A stretch of 64,000 bases of DNA from Phymatolithon calcareum (taxonomy: Eukaryota > Rhodophyta > Florideophyceae > Hapalidiales): the NCBI GenBank assembly GCA_977006965.1, contig OZ345353.1, positions 1,550,001 to 1,614,000 of the forward strand, written 5' to 3'. Both the position numbers and the translations under genes were made by a program. The notes beneath the pieces are model-generated. The model ran no database searches, was not told the origin of the DNA, and saw nothing but the letters and a program-made list of their open reading frames with translations. Below, piece by piece: positions 1-10,835 of this stretch. Each line of letters opens with the position of its first letter. Position 1 is the stretch's first letter.

Positions 1-453
1 AAAACGTTGTGGCACAATGAGTACTATCCGCCATCGAGGGGTCTTGTCTATTGTTTTTTAAAAAATAGAGAAGATCACAGTTAGAGTGATGTCAAGGGTC
101 TGACTACTTTCCTCGGAACGCGTTAAAGATTACCTAATAACGTCATATTGAAATCGTCTTTCCTATCCTGAACAAAAGGAATATTTAGTATCAAAATGGA
201 CCTTAAGCTCTTTCCCCCCCTCCCAAAGTGCACTAGTAGAGGACAAATTGCATGAGCATCTGGAATTCAAACTGGGAAAACGATTGTACGTTCTTGCTTA
301 GAAATCCTTGTTTTCCTACCCACATGAAGGCACCTTTTCTCAAAACGCTGCTTACGTTGCATTCCGACTTAAAGTTCAGAACTTAATGTTATGCAATTTT
401 CAATTCAACTGTGATACACGCTTAGTTTTCGAAGTCTAGAATTTGAGGTCTGG
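1..453. other. No gene recognised
   Basis: AT-rich sequence up to the duplication of the first hAT element. No open frame has coding character and I see no structured repeat. Confidence 0.5.
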
Positions 454-461
454 CTTAGCGC

Positions 462-1015
462 CAGGGATCCGAACAATGCCATTGCAAGCGATTGGAGAAA
501 AAGATACAATACCCAATGCGGAGGGCGTCTCACACGGCGATGCAATGCGAATTGCAATACTGGTAGTCGTAGAAATCCTAATTGCAATGATCTCGGGCGA
601 TGAATATCGTTTAATGGTCATGTAAAGCATAAAACACTACAACAGAAACAGCCGCACATTCACGCCAGGTTGCAAATGAGCAGCCAGCAAGGTACAATAT
701 GATAAGGGTTTGCCTTACATATGCTGTTATCACGTGGAATCGACAGTGACGTTGTAAGAAAATAGCCAGCACGGTATAATCAAGGAAAGTATGCCTTACA
801 TGTACTGTTGCCGGGATGTCGACGATTCGTGGTCAGCTGGCGCACGATTGGTACGTAGTTAGGGTACCTAAATTAGTATAGCCACTTCAGCAATCGGTAT
901 TGAAATCACCAAAGATGGCGCAATGCAACTTGCAATGCTGCAGAATGACCCAATCTTCGATTTCTATTGAGGATTGCAATTCATTGCAATGTCAATCCAT
1001 TTTAACCGACCCCTG
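462..1015. mobile_element. Non-autonomous hAT element, 554 bp
   Basis: Starts CAGGGATCCGAAC and ends AACCGACCCCTG, so the termini are inverted (CAGGG...CCCTG). The 8 bases before it (454-461, CTTAGCGC) are repeated exactly after it (1016-1023). An 8-bp duplication with CAGGG-type ends is the hAT hallmark. Subterminal ATTGCAAT words occur near both ends (about 545-560 and 970-990), as in the other hAT copies here. It has no transposase ORF, so it would need one supplied in trans. Confidence 0.85.
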
Positions 1016-1023
1016 CTTAGCGC

Positions 1024-2684
1024 TTACAATTGTCAAATCTGCGATTTAACACCGACTGTAAGACTCACTGGAGGAGAAGAAGAAGGTGTAGTCTTTTATT
1101 TAAAGTCACCAACGCATCTGCAGAGTCTACTTTTCCGGAAAAAGTTCTCTCTTGAGTGAAGACTATCTTTGCGGAGCGCGGCAAAGTGCAGCAGTATACC
1201 GAAACCGGCCACTGATCCAGAAAAAGACCTCAAGGGAGAAAATTCCATGCATCAACGTCCTGCAGGGTGCACAAAGTGGTGGCAAAGGATATTCAGTCCG
1301 AGAACGCAGGGCTCTTGGAAACATGGCGCATGACTACAACTTCATGAAGACTCTTTTTGAGAAAACTGGAGATATGCGATATTTTATCCATTCTCGGCGC
1401 AGAAGTCATGGCATTCACCCATTGCCTCGATTTTGTGCTGGCTTGAGCGCACGATCTGTCAACTATTCTTTGTAGAAAAGTATCGACAGTTTTGTTCACG
1501 AATTCAAAGTGTCTGTTTGATACTATCACGAAGGTTGTAGAAGAGACTTATTATCGATATTGCAGCTATTTGCGAGAGCTATACGACTGTGAGATCTGTC
1601 GAACGTCGCCCATGTGACTTCAAAGTACAATCTTTCTGATGTTTTCACGAAGAATCTATGTTACAAGATCTTATGTCCACTGGACGTATCACGCATCCAG
1701 TCAATCAGTGGATCATACCGGAAAAATACAACTAGAAAATTTCAAATTGTTTTAGAATGCTTTCCCTTTTTTTAGTATGTTTTCGAATTTTTTCGCGAAA
1801 AATTTTCATCGGTCTCAGGCGTTTAGAAAAGAGGTCGAGTGTCATAGACCTGACATACACTGCGCATGGAATCTTTCCCAGGATGAGAACCAAGGCACTC
1901 TGCAAATGCAGACACACTCCTACACGCCCTTTTCCCGTACTATTTCCCCTGCGTTTACGTTTACGGTAACAATGTACGGATTAGGTAATCTAGTTCTGCA
2001 GTTCCCCAAGTTCTGCAGTTCACCAGTACTGTAGCTCTCCAGAGCAATACATAAGCAACCTACTGAGTCCTGAATAGCAGACTCGGCAGAGATAAGTAAA
2101 GTGGCAAGGTCAAGAAGACTTTGCTGGCTTATCCCGCCTTCACAACTGGTATATTGGAAGACACATTCATTTATTTTTCAGCTGATATAAAACTGGTACG
2201 TAACGAAAGGCCTTTAACTGTGGTAGAACGCGAGGTATCCGTACTCATCAGAAGCATGGCACACACTCAGTTTACAGCTGATATCGGGTCCACGTCATTG
2301 CAATACGTATTGAACAATCCTATCACAGTTCAATACAGATTGCAATACTTGGAGGGGTTTGCAATACAAGAAATTAGCAATGCAGTGAATTTGGTTACAA
2401 GCCTGACGCTGGCTCAATTGCTGCAGAAGAATGAAGCCATGGCTTAACTCGCACCGCATGAGCCAACGGAACCGTCTGTGCGGAGCAGTGACGTTATTAT
2501 TTCTGATCAGACACATAGCTATGAGAAAGACATAGAACAAGACGGTGAGAATGGTTCAGAACGTCGTCATCGAAAGCGGAAAATGTCCACACGTTACCTA
2601 CGCATATTCGTACATTTGAGCCGAGCGCCAAGCACCCGAAGAGCAGGCACAACCAGGGTGCGACAAAGAATTGCCTGTAGCAAT
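1024..2684. other. Intergenic; ATTGCAAT-rich patch, no gene
   Basis: No family is recognised. Between about 2290 and 2400 there are several ATTGCAATA words like the hAT subterminal repeats elsewhere in the window, and GAGCAATACAT near 2040 resembles the terminus of the hAT at 52013. I cannot pair two ends or find a duplication, so I do not call an element. An open frame at 2121-2447 overlaps the patch and is probably a by-product of it. Confidence 0.4.
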
Positions 2685-2741
2685 CAGGGGTAGTGTCAAT
2701 TCCATTGCTCGACATTGTTGTTTGTCGCGCAATTAAACAAT

Positions 2742-3510
2742 TCAATTGCTCAGTACGGTTAGTAAGCAATTCGGATTGCAATTTGAATACTCCCGGCAAT
2801 AGTCAAGTTCATCGTCTTCATCACGTACTTGGCCCATAGGGCTTACAGCGATCAAAGGGGCGACTGGTTCTTCTTCTTCGACAACTACTCTATTGGCAAT
2901 CAGTTTCAGTTTTCGGCAGTAGGAAGCAAACAGCCCCAGATAATGACTCCCATTATGAGTCCATGCATCATGCATAAGCGCACCCCTAGTTTCTTTCAGT
3001 TCTCCAGAGATACGCTGTTCAACGAGTTTCACTAGCGCAAACAGTACCTTCTTAAACGTATTCGAGCAAAAGACTTGGTCGTACTTCGAGAATTCACGAA
3101 ATTCTCCGTCGGTGACGAAACTGATCGGAAATGACTTGAATATGATGACTCGCAGATAGCTATCCATCACCTTCTCACGTTCGGTGAGCTTCATGACAAT
3201 AGGGATCTTGAAACTGAATGAAGTTCCGGAGCGCAGATTACGATCTCTCGTAGCATGGTGCACTTCCAGAAGATGATCCTCACGGCCACCACCGATGCAA
3301 CGCTTCAGGTGATTGTACGGATTCGAAAAACCAGTACCCTTCTCGAAACAAAATTCGCTTCCTTCAGTGCATTGAGCGCCCTTGGGACAGAGGTAGACGC
3401 AAAAAGATAACATTTCGTCTTGTTTGACCTGATTGACGTGAATGGATATCTCGAGGCTGTTCGCGAAGGAGTTGCATTAGCTGCTGTACAATTTGTTTCG
3501 GCTTCGGTTT
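2742..3510 (-). pseudogene. hAT transposase N-terminal half (pseudogene)
   Basis: Reads on the minus strand from about 3510 (PKPKPKQ motif) through an ATG-opened frame of 223 codons (3413-2742). The segment with ALMHDAWTHNGSHYLG matches the hAT catalytic core entry (first catalytic Asp in a DxW context, followed by THNGSHY). An acidic stretch VVEEEEPVAP leads to an SPMG motif that aligns with SPIA in the copy at 52-53 kb. Compared with the plus-strand copy at 16964, a one-base insertion near 3405-3415 breaks the frame between RRN and FCVYLC. The C-terminal half (second Asp, catalytic Glu, dimerisation region) is missing. Inactive; hAT membership is judged from these motifs and from the 8-bp duplication. 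Confidence 0.75.
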
Positions 3511-3525
3511 CGGAATAAGTAGTAC

Positions 3526-4064
3526 CAGGGGAATGTAAGAAGGGGAGGAAAGCAGATTTTTAATGCATCAAAAAAATAAATAAAAATCCGTAGTCGTTTC
3601 TGCAGACAAAATTATGAGGGAATTCACGTATCAGCAAAATTAGTGAGTTTAATGTACTCGTATACACCTGCCACTGCGTAATCGAGAACTTCAACCAATA
3701 AGCGCTCAATGTTTGTAGAGCGCTATGCACCTGAAAGTTTCTATGCCTTAATCAATGCGGTTTGTGCGTCGGCGTCAGCCAAGCTCTTCGAAACTATTGG
3801 CACAAAATCCCGCTTACGTCCACAAGCTGTGCCCATTTCGAATCTTTCTGTTTGGTCATTATTTTTGACCACAAAATGGATGCGCGATTATTAGCCCCCT
3901 GACATTCACCGCGGCGAATACAAGTGTATATTTTGGACAGTAAATCTGGTTTCATGTATGTTTTTTTGATGCGAGTCCATAGTTTCAAATAAAGAGCGCT
4001 ATTGCGTTTGTACAAATTTCGGTTGTCATACGCTTTGCTTTCCTCCCCTTCTTACATTCCCCTG
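3526..4064. mobile_element. Small inverted-repeat element with 7-bp duplication (copy 1)
   Basis: About 30 bp at the left end (starting CAGGGGAATGTAAGAAGGGG) are repeated inverted at the right end (ending CATTCCCCTG). Flanks GTAGTAC (3519-3525 and 4065-4071) are an exact 7-bp duplication. No coding capacity (539 bp). It lies inside the hAT element at 2685-4605 and is therefore younger. The other paired copy is at 31759-32115, and an unpaired left end is at 16386. Confidence 0.85.
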
Positions 4065-4613
4065 GTAGTACCATGATTGGAAGAGCGAAATTTGTTTAGG
4101 TGTTGTCGAGTGGGTCTGGTAATGTGCTTTGGATAAATGTACGACTTCACTTTTTATATTGAATCTTCTATCTGTCTTTTCAGAAACGGCACTCTAGACA
4201 CCCATACCGATATAATTGAACGGGTGAATTCAGGAACGTTGTAAATGTATACAGTACGTAGAAATTTATGTACCTAACACTAGGGGAGCACGGCAACATT
4301 TTGGCCAGATAGTTATTTAGTTGATTTGGGCCAAAATGGTGCAGTGCGCCCCCGGTGAATGCTTATACTGGCCCGAGTTATATATAATAATATTAGATAC
4401 TACCGACAACAAATTACCACGTACTACGCATGATACAAATGAAGTGATCGTTTTTTCGGACAAGTCTGCTCTTGCTGAACTATACACTTTCGTACAACCT
4501 ACCTACCGGCGATTCGAATTGCAATTATTCATCAGAACCCAATTTGGGTTGAATTGCTACGAATTGCAATTAATTGCAATACCAATGGATTGCGCACGGC
4601 CCCTGGTAGCAAC

Positions 4614-5820
4614 TCGAGCACAAAGACCATGCTGTCGTTTTAAAACGTCCTGAGAAAGAAATAGTCACGAATGTGCATGCATCGCCCATTGGAGTTGATC
4701 ACGCCAAAGCCAGCACGAATGTCGACACCAGATGTCGGAGCACGGGCAGTGAGCGCGGAGTTGGGACACGGCGGGCGAATCGCTCAGACGGTCAAAGTCA
4801 TGATCAACTAATAGGCGATCATCCAAATATATCTCGAAGGCAATGGGCGTCACTGTCAAGTACAGCAGACTCAAGCTCAACAAAGACGGATGGCAATACC
4901 GTCCAGTCACGCCTACTCAGAGGTCGTGGTTCCACCGCCAACGATGCGGCTTCTCCTGTGTATGGCGTTACATTTTCGGCAAATGACCATTTTCCGCCCA
5001 CAAGCGCGCGCCAGCAGTCGATGATTGCGAGATTATTCACGGTCTCCAGAACCGCGTCAATGCACTTGACGACCAGGTCTAGTCATTACGGCAAAGGCAG
5101 CTGCTCGGACTTGGCGACAGTGCTAACCTTGCTGCGGGAAAATCAGCAGCATCCATTAAGTGTGCAGTAGATATGCTGGTTCGGGCAACGGGTGAGTTTC
5201 CTCCGAGCCGCGGCTATGACGCAGACAGAATCCGTAGCGTCATAGATCACTTTGGCCGAAGCCATAGTCCCCTGGCTCAAACGTCGGGGCTCTGAAGATG
5301 AACCATGACGAACAAGGTTTTGTGAACTCCCTTTCTTGACCTCTGATGTGGACTGCGGGGAGGAAAGATCGGAGATCTTAGTGAAAGTCGTGGCGAGGCT
5401 TTTGCGAGGTGGCCAATGTGCTGTGGGAAAGCAGATCATACTGTACTCACAGTTTTTTTCTCTCTATTCCCTTTTCTTGCATCAGCCTGGACTGCCAATT
5501 GGCACTGCAATTCTCGGAGCGCTACTATCTTTGATTGATTTTCTGTAGTTGTGCACTGGACAACATTATGAAAGATAGCGATCGACTAGATATCTCTACG
5601 GGTACCTCGATAACACTCCGATGAGGTCTCGTGGCTGTGGGGAGGAAATGAACTTCAACTTCTTGGCGGAAGTGAGGAAGTTGAGAATTTGCGTAAACAT
5701 GAAGACGGGTAGTCTTCTAATTACAAGAAAGGATTCTGAAGAAATCTTTCAAAACGAGCGTGAGAATACTGTAATTATTGCGGTGAGCGATTTTTCAGTT
5801 CTATAATGGACGCATATTTT
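4614..5820 (+). other. Degenerate coding-like stretch, family unknown
   Basis: At about 5020-5294 a plus-strand frame reads like protein (an NRVNALDDQV segment, one TAG, then LAAGKSAASIKCAVDMLVRA and a GYDADRIRSVIDHFGRS segment) before a TGA. An overlapping 165-codon frame (4673-5170) looks like a shadow. It could be a relic of a gag or a cellular gene; I do not recognise it. The rest of the stretch holds nothing I can name. Confidence 0.25.
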
Positions 5821-5821
5821 C

Positions 5822-6005
5822 ATAGTCCCTATTTTTCGCGTCTGTTTCACTATTCGCAAAAAAGACATTTCATTGTCACTATTTTGAAAAATGACTCGTC
5901 AGTGTCACTTATCTGCAAAACAGTGCGTTGATGTCATTATTTTCCAAAAATGGCATCTCAGTGTCACTAATCTTCAAAGCGGTTCGACTGTGTCACTAAG
6001 AATTA
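5822..6005. repeat. Left subterminal array of about 29-bp units
   Basis: Four to five imperfect tandem units, each starting GTCACTAAT or a variant, then a run such as TTGAAAAATG, ending TCAGT. The same unit recurs in opposite orientation at 9685-9787. This arrangement resembles the subterminal repeats of a DNA transposon whose body contains the pogo-like element at 6926-9534. Confidence 0.6.
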
Positions 6006-6021
6006 CTGTTGGTTTCTCTAA

Positions 6022-6460
6022 TTAGTGCCACCCTGTGCCACGTAAAAAAGTTGGCACTAATTCTAGTCGCGCACTAAACGAAATTACGGAACTTTATGAT
6101 ACTCCGCGCCTGCGCCACGAGCGGCAATGCAATCCTCAGGCCTCCGACCAGGACGGCGCCAAACTCCCAACTTGCGACTGCATGCCGCATTGCAAAGGGC
6201 CGCCCAGACGGTTCTTCAACTTGTCCCCCGCGATCGAGCCCCCCAATGATGGTCCTCTCAGCCTATAAAGCCCTGACCGGTTTGAGCCATGGCAACTCTC
6301 ATGCGCGCACCGGCGTGCTCATCCGACCTGGAACGAAGTGATCCCGACCGCTCAATACTGTAAAAATGGAAAAAGGTATGATACTCGTGCAATCCCCGGC
6401 GAGGTGGCACTAATCACCGTGGGGCACTATTCAATGTGGCACTATATAGCGACTCCCCCG
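6022..6460. repeat. Inverted AGTGCCAC arms, possible small element
   Basis: TTAGTGCCACCCTGTGCCAC near 6025 faces GGTGGCACTAATCACC near 6404 and two further GGCACTAT words up to 6455. The motif resembles the AGTGACAC unit of the outer array. No duplication was found and no ORF is convincing. Confidence 0.35.
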
Positions 6461-6923
6461 GTACAGAAGAAACTAGGAATGTACAATGCTCAGGACATAG
6501 TTTTTGAAAAGTCTATTCATCTGGCCAAAATTTAGCAACGAGTAATACTCCTTTCCGAGTTCAAATTTTACAAGCTCTAGGTGTTGTGCACAAGATTTTC
6601 AGAATCTATATGATGCGTATCTAGCAGTATGATAATGTTTAGATTTATAACGGTCTAATCACGACAAAGTCGAACTGGCCCATAACGTGGATAAACCGTG
6701 TCAAAAAGAATGTTTCAATCTTTTCCAGTAGTATTCTGTGGTCAATGCAAAAACTCTCGCAAAACGGCAGGCATGATTATTGGGTCTGGACGGTCAATTG
6801 AATCTAATATGGATCAGAACTTTCGCGAGGAGAACTAGATCTGCAGTTAAATTAAGTTGCTATAAGATGGCGAGCAGTGTATTGGTCAGTTCAAGGTTTC
6901 AATCAGTTCCATTGCCAATTCAG
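6461..6923. other. No gene recognised
   Basis: Non-coding, AT-rich; part of the host sequence into which the pogo-like transposon inserted at TA (6924-6925). Confidence 0.4.
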
Positions 6924-6925
6924 TA

Positions 6926-9534
6926 CACCAAAAATGGAATTTAGTGTCCCAGGGTCGGCAATGTAAGAATAACCATATCGTAAGTTGTGCGAGGGGTCCT
7001 ATAGGGGTTGTAATACTCCATGAGCTCTGAGAACTTTTCCAAATAAATAAAAATATCGCCTACAAAATTAAAATTGTCTCTGAAACTTTCAATAGGCTCC
7101 TCCTCCAAAATACGTTAGATCTTACAGAAGCTGCAAGATTATCTATTTGGAAGCACTTTAGTTTATATACGAAACATAACTCCCATTGAAACAAGGTAGC
7201 CGAATGGACTCACATAAATTCCGGGAATCTGGATAGTCGGTTATCTGTGCGCAGTGATGTGTCATGAGGTCTCGGGTTCAATCTTCTAGGCAGGGGCGAA
7301 ACAGACATTAATTTGTCCTATACGCGAGATCCAAAGAGGGTTGTTCGGGAAATGCTCAGTCACATTACGTCAGCGCAGGTAAACGCCACTCATTGAAAAT
7401 GTCGCCAGATGGATAGCTTACGTCTAAAACCTTCCTTTTTTAACTTTTTCATAATTTACACACAAAATGGCGCTAATGATAGAATTTGAAGATGCTGGCT
7501 TCCTGAAAGCTGGATCTTAAGATAGCGCGTCATGAAAAAAACGTTTCACGAAGCAGGCCCCGTTTACAGTAATGCTATTGACCAACGGCGCTGCTCCTCG
7601 AAGCACCAGAGTCAGCTTGTTGTGTTTAGAAATGATGGTGCAGAATCATTGGATGATATGGCCTTTCATATACTTTCCATATAGAATGTATCAATATGCA
7701 TTAGTTAAGCGTTGTTGCGCTTATGCATGAGTAAAGCATATAAGGACTAAATCTCTTCCGAGAGTCGCAGATAGCCCCACTCAACCATTCCACCATACTC
7801 TCGATCTTGCAAAGCGCCGCTCGTTTGAGACCGAGAATGTCTAACACTGCCACCAATGTACCGGCCTCAACCAATCAACATCACCCATCTTCTTGTCGGA
7901 GGACCCAGGTTGTTTCAACTAAGTCCCAAAGGAAGGCAGTTATTCTATGGATGATTAACGAGGTCGAAATCTCGGGAAGTGATGACGCAATTGGCGCTCG
8001 CACTGTGCAGCACTTTCCAACCATCTTCCGAGTAACGGATATGAAGTCATATGGAGCCAATCGGAAGAAAGCAATCCGTTCGTGGAACAGTCGCCAATCT
8101 TATCTTCAAAAACTGACCACACCCGAGGATAAGGCTATGTTCATCCAATCAAGACGTTCCATTGGAGTTTCGCAAAGACGTGTGCCTATCAAAGCTTTAA
8201 CTGGTCGTGGAAGAAAGCGATATGCATGGGTGGACTATTTACACTCTGTCCTACTGGAAGAATTTGAAAGACTGAGCGCTGCTGGTGTCCAGTTAAGCAG
8301 ACGGCTTTTCAAACATATTGAACTCCGTACACTCTCCGACCCCACATCTCCATTCGTGTCAACCGACCTTGACGATCGTACTCATCGCCCAATCATTACA
8401 CATGTGACGGACAACTGGATCCAATCGTTCTTGAACAGATGCAACATCGTCATACGAAAGCAGTCCGGCTCTTTGCAACGGTGCAACGCCCATAACATAT
8501 ACACCGAGAAGTTGATATCCCATCATCTCGGCCAATTGGAGCGCGAATTTTCAGATGGTGTGCTGGACGAGAACATGGTGGAGAACATGGATGAGACGCA
8601 CTTTATTTTTAACATGGATGATCATTACTCTCTTGGAGTGTATGGATGCAAGAAAGTGAACTATGCGGACGTTGTCTCAGGCGGAGAAGGTATGACTATG
8701 GTTTTGCGTATCAGTGGAGGAGTGAACGCCAAAATTGAAGCACCATTTATGATTTTTCGCAACAGGAACCGAAACTATCCCATACTAGGTGTTCCTGACA
8801 ATGTACCCGGTGTTTCATACAGAACCGGGCCGAGGGGTTGGATGGACAAAAATGTTTTCAACCAGTGGTTAAACGAACCGCGAGACATTTCAAGTGACCC
8901 TATTGGTCGGACGAGATCCTTGTTCATGGACAATTGCTCTGGTCACAATGAAACGCCGCAACAGGTGGAATCATTGAACTCTATCAACACTAAGATTCGG
9001 TATCTTCCACCGAACAGCACGCATATGTGTCAGCCTTTGGATTCTTTTGTTATTCAAAAAATCAAGGCTGTATGGCGAGAGGAATGGGAGGCAGAGAAAT
9101 TGCAGCGCATGGAAGAGGGAGATTGGGCATCCGGTCCAGGTGCTTCCGGCAAACTCAACAACCCTGGTAAGACATATTATTTGAAACTCGCGGTGCGATG
9201 CGTGGAAAAGGTGAACAGCATGCAGGATGAAAACGGAATTCCGATTGTACGCAAGGCTATGATACGTTGTGGTCTTGCACTAGATACAGATGGAACGTGG
9301 AAAAAGGAGCAGCTGTTCGATTACTTGCAAGACATTGTTGAAAAACACCCTGAGGAATACTGTGGCCTTGTTCCTGAATATTGAAATAAAGAAAAAGTGA
9401 AACAAATTTACAGCGTTCTTTCATCAATTTTTGTAAAATGTTGCTGCTCACTTCCCGCGAGCTTCTTTTCGAGTATTACTGTAAAGTCCTTTGCTAATGA
9501 ATTTTACCTGGGACACTAAATTCCAGTTTTGGTG
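6926..9534 (+). mobile_element. Complete Tc1/mariner (pogo-like) transposon, copy 1
   Basis: Left end CACCAAAAATGGAATTTAGT and right end ACTAAATTCCAGTTTTGGTG form inverted repeats of about 30 bp, flanked on both sides by TA (6924-6925 and 9535-9536). TA target duplication is the Tc1/mariner superfamily signature. The element has one uninterrupted transposase gene, an 0.9-kb 5' leader and an AATAAA just after the stop (9385-9390). Ends and ORF are both intact, so this copy may be recent or still mobilisable. It lies between the inverted 29-bp arrays at 5822-6005 and 9685-9787 and so probably inserted into an older transposon. A broken second copy is at 47527-51316. Confidence 0.9.
7837..9384 (+). 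CDS. Pogo/Tigger-like DDE transposase, intact
   Basis: 515 codons from the ATG at 7837; the open frame extends ten codons upstream but only to a TTG, so the ATG is preferred and is conserved in the second copy. The N-terminal region (about residues 25-130, SQRKAVILWMINEVE onward) is the expected DNA-binding part. A DDE_1-type catalytic core follows: first Asp in NMDETHF, second in FMDNCSGH, third in the QPLDSFVIQKIK segment after LPPNSTHMC. This core catalyses cut-and-paste transposition at TA sites and acts in the nucleus. No stop or frameshift is present. No CENP-B or centromere role can be inferred. Family placement rests on the DDE motifs and TA-flanked termini. Confidence 0.9.
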   Translation: MSNTATNVPASTNQHHPSSCRRTQVVSTKSQRKAVILWMINEVEISGSDDAIGARTVQHFPTIFRVTDMKSYGANRKKAIRSWNSRQSYLQKLTTPEDKAMFIQSRRSIGVSQRRVPIKALTGRGRKRYAWVDYLHSVLLEEFERLSAAGVQLSRRLFKHIELRTLSDPTSPFVSTDLDDRTHRPIITHVTDNWIQSFLNRCNIVIRKQSGSLQRCNAHNIYTEKLISHHLGQLEREFSDGVLDENMVENMDETHFIFNMDDHYSLGVYGCKKVNYADVVSGGEGMTMVLRISGGVNAKIEAPFMIFRNRNRNYPILGVPDNVPGVSYRTGPRGWMDKNVFNQWLNEPRDISSDPIGRTRSLFMDNCSGHNETPQQVESLNSINTKIRYLPPNSTHMCQPLDSFVIQKIKAVWREEWEAEKLQRMEEGDWASGPGASGKLNNPGKTYYLKLAVRCVEKVNSMQDENGIPIVRKAMIRCGLALDTDGTWKKEQLFDYLQDIVEKHPEEYCGLVPEY

Positions 9535-9684
9535 TAGTATCCACTTCGAAAATTGTGGAGAAGAAAATCTATCCACTTGATCGGCATTGATAATTAAAAA
9601 ATCTGAAAGTTTTGCCGAAGAGCATAAACTCACTCTTGTGTGTCTTATAGAGTTGCTTTTAGCTACGCAGAAGAGCTGTTTTTA

Positions 9685-9787
9685 GGATTAGTGACACTGA
9701 GCGATCGTTTCTCTGAATAGTGACACTGAAGTGCTATTTTTCATATTAGTGACTCTGACGTGCTGTTTTTCAAGTTAGTGACTATTT
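9685..9787. repeat. Right subterminal array of about 29-bp units, inverted
   Basis: Three units reading ATTAGTGACACTGA or close variants, the reverse complement of the left array at 5822-6005. The two arrays lie outside both ends of the pogo-like transposon, so together they outline an older host element of roughly 1.4 kb once the transposon is removed. Confidence 0.55.
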
Positions 9788-10327
9788 CCAGATGACGCTG
9801 TAAGTCTATCCAGATCAATCTCCGGCGCCCAGCACTAACCAGATTGTCGCGCTTTACGCATTTGAGTAATACCGTTCAAGATGTGCTCGTTCCGGTTGAC
9901 AAGTCACTACCTCCCATTGCATTTCTGTATTTAACTCAATTCAAATTCAAAGGCTTGGGTCATGCCTGTATTAAGTTGCCCCATTTTACCTACTCTACGA
10001 TAGTTTAGATTTACTACATAATAGGTTCCGCTGATAATAAAGTGAGGGCAGAGTTGGACACAGCAAGAAACCACTGGCAGAGTCTTCTAAGCCCTGTCGT
10101 TCGGAAGCGTCAATCGTTTTCTCTCAACCTATCTCGTTTGCGCGCGTGTCAACATCGACACCCTGCATTAGTGATCACTACGCTCGTCTGTGTCAAAGCA
10201 TATTCGCAACACCTCGCAGACGCAAAGTTACACAAACAGAAGGTCTGCAAGGGCACCTAACCAATGTCCAACATCTAGACAGCCTGTTTTCACACCCATA
10301 ACACATCGAGAATTACGGAAGTTGGGA
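9788..10327. other. No gene recognised; possible 5' flank of the next retroelement
   Basis: No LTR pair or primer site could be identified. An open frame at 10042-10260 has no recognisable motif. Confidence 0.35.
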
Positions 10328-10671
10328 AGGAAAACATTCACACCTTTCTCCGCGAAAGGGATCGTTATCTTTCTCGCGTTGAGAATGCCAACTCTTCAGG
10401 AGCCAACATTACCGCTATTTCGGCAAAATCTTCCATAGACCCTGATATTCTTGTCTCTCTCGTTGAGTTAGGGGAATTTGAAAGTGGCAACACAGTCGCG
10501 AGTCTAACCGATGACATTCTCTTAGCCTGGCTGAGGAAAAAGGACGACGATCTGATTTCATCTCTTTCCGCCGAAGAAATTGATGCCACTGTGAAGTCAA
10601 ACGTTCGGATGAACACATATGAACAGGATCCTGAACTTCGGGTGATGGCGCTCTTCATGGACTATCGATAG
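10328..10671 (+). pseudogene. Gag-like fragment of retroelement D
   Basis: One open frame of about 114 codons, rich in charged residues, from the FLRERDRYLSRVENANSS segment to a TAG at 10669-10671. Leucine-rich helices (ILVSLVELGEF, DILLAWLRKKDDD) fit a Gag capsid region. Further in-frame gag-like sequence follows to about 10840 and is again interrupted. Assignment rests on position immediately upstream of the protease/RT region rather than on a diagnostic motif. Confidence 0.5.
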
Positions 10672-10835
10672 TTTTTAAGAGAAAGAAAAGGGGATATCAT
10701 CGCAACCCAACCGAAGCTCGCTACCGGACATATTTGCGAACTTCTTAAGACGAAATCTCTAAACTCGAAAATTCAAAATGATTTAGAACTTGAACAGAAA
10801 GCCCTGCGCAAGGACTGGCCGAATTTTTCAAACAT

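Larger units (their letters stand above)
2685..4605 (-). mobile_element. hAT element with transposase fragment, split by a nested element
   Basis: Begins CAGGGGTAGTGTCAATTCC and ends TTGCGCACGGCCCCTG. The flanks GTAGCAAT (2677-2684) and GTAGCAAC (4606-4613) match at 7 of 8 positions, as expected of an aged hAT duplication. The minus strand carries a truncated transposase at 2742-3500. A 539-bp element with its own 7-bp duplication (3526-4064) sits inside, just upstream of the transposase start. Without it the hAT is about 1.4 kb, so it is internally deleted and non-autonomous. Confidence 0.8.

Noticed and set aside
2121-2447. 108-codon plus-strand ORF
   Set aside because: It overlaps a cluster of ATTGCAAT words typical of hAT subterminal DNA and shows no protein motif.
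7807-7836. Ten extra N-terminal codons of the pogo transposase from a TTG
   Set aside because: TTG is not a plausible nuclear start and the ATG at 7837 is conserved in the second copy.
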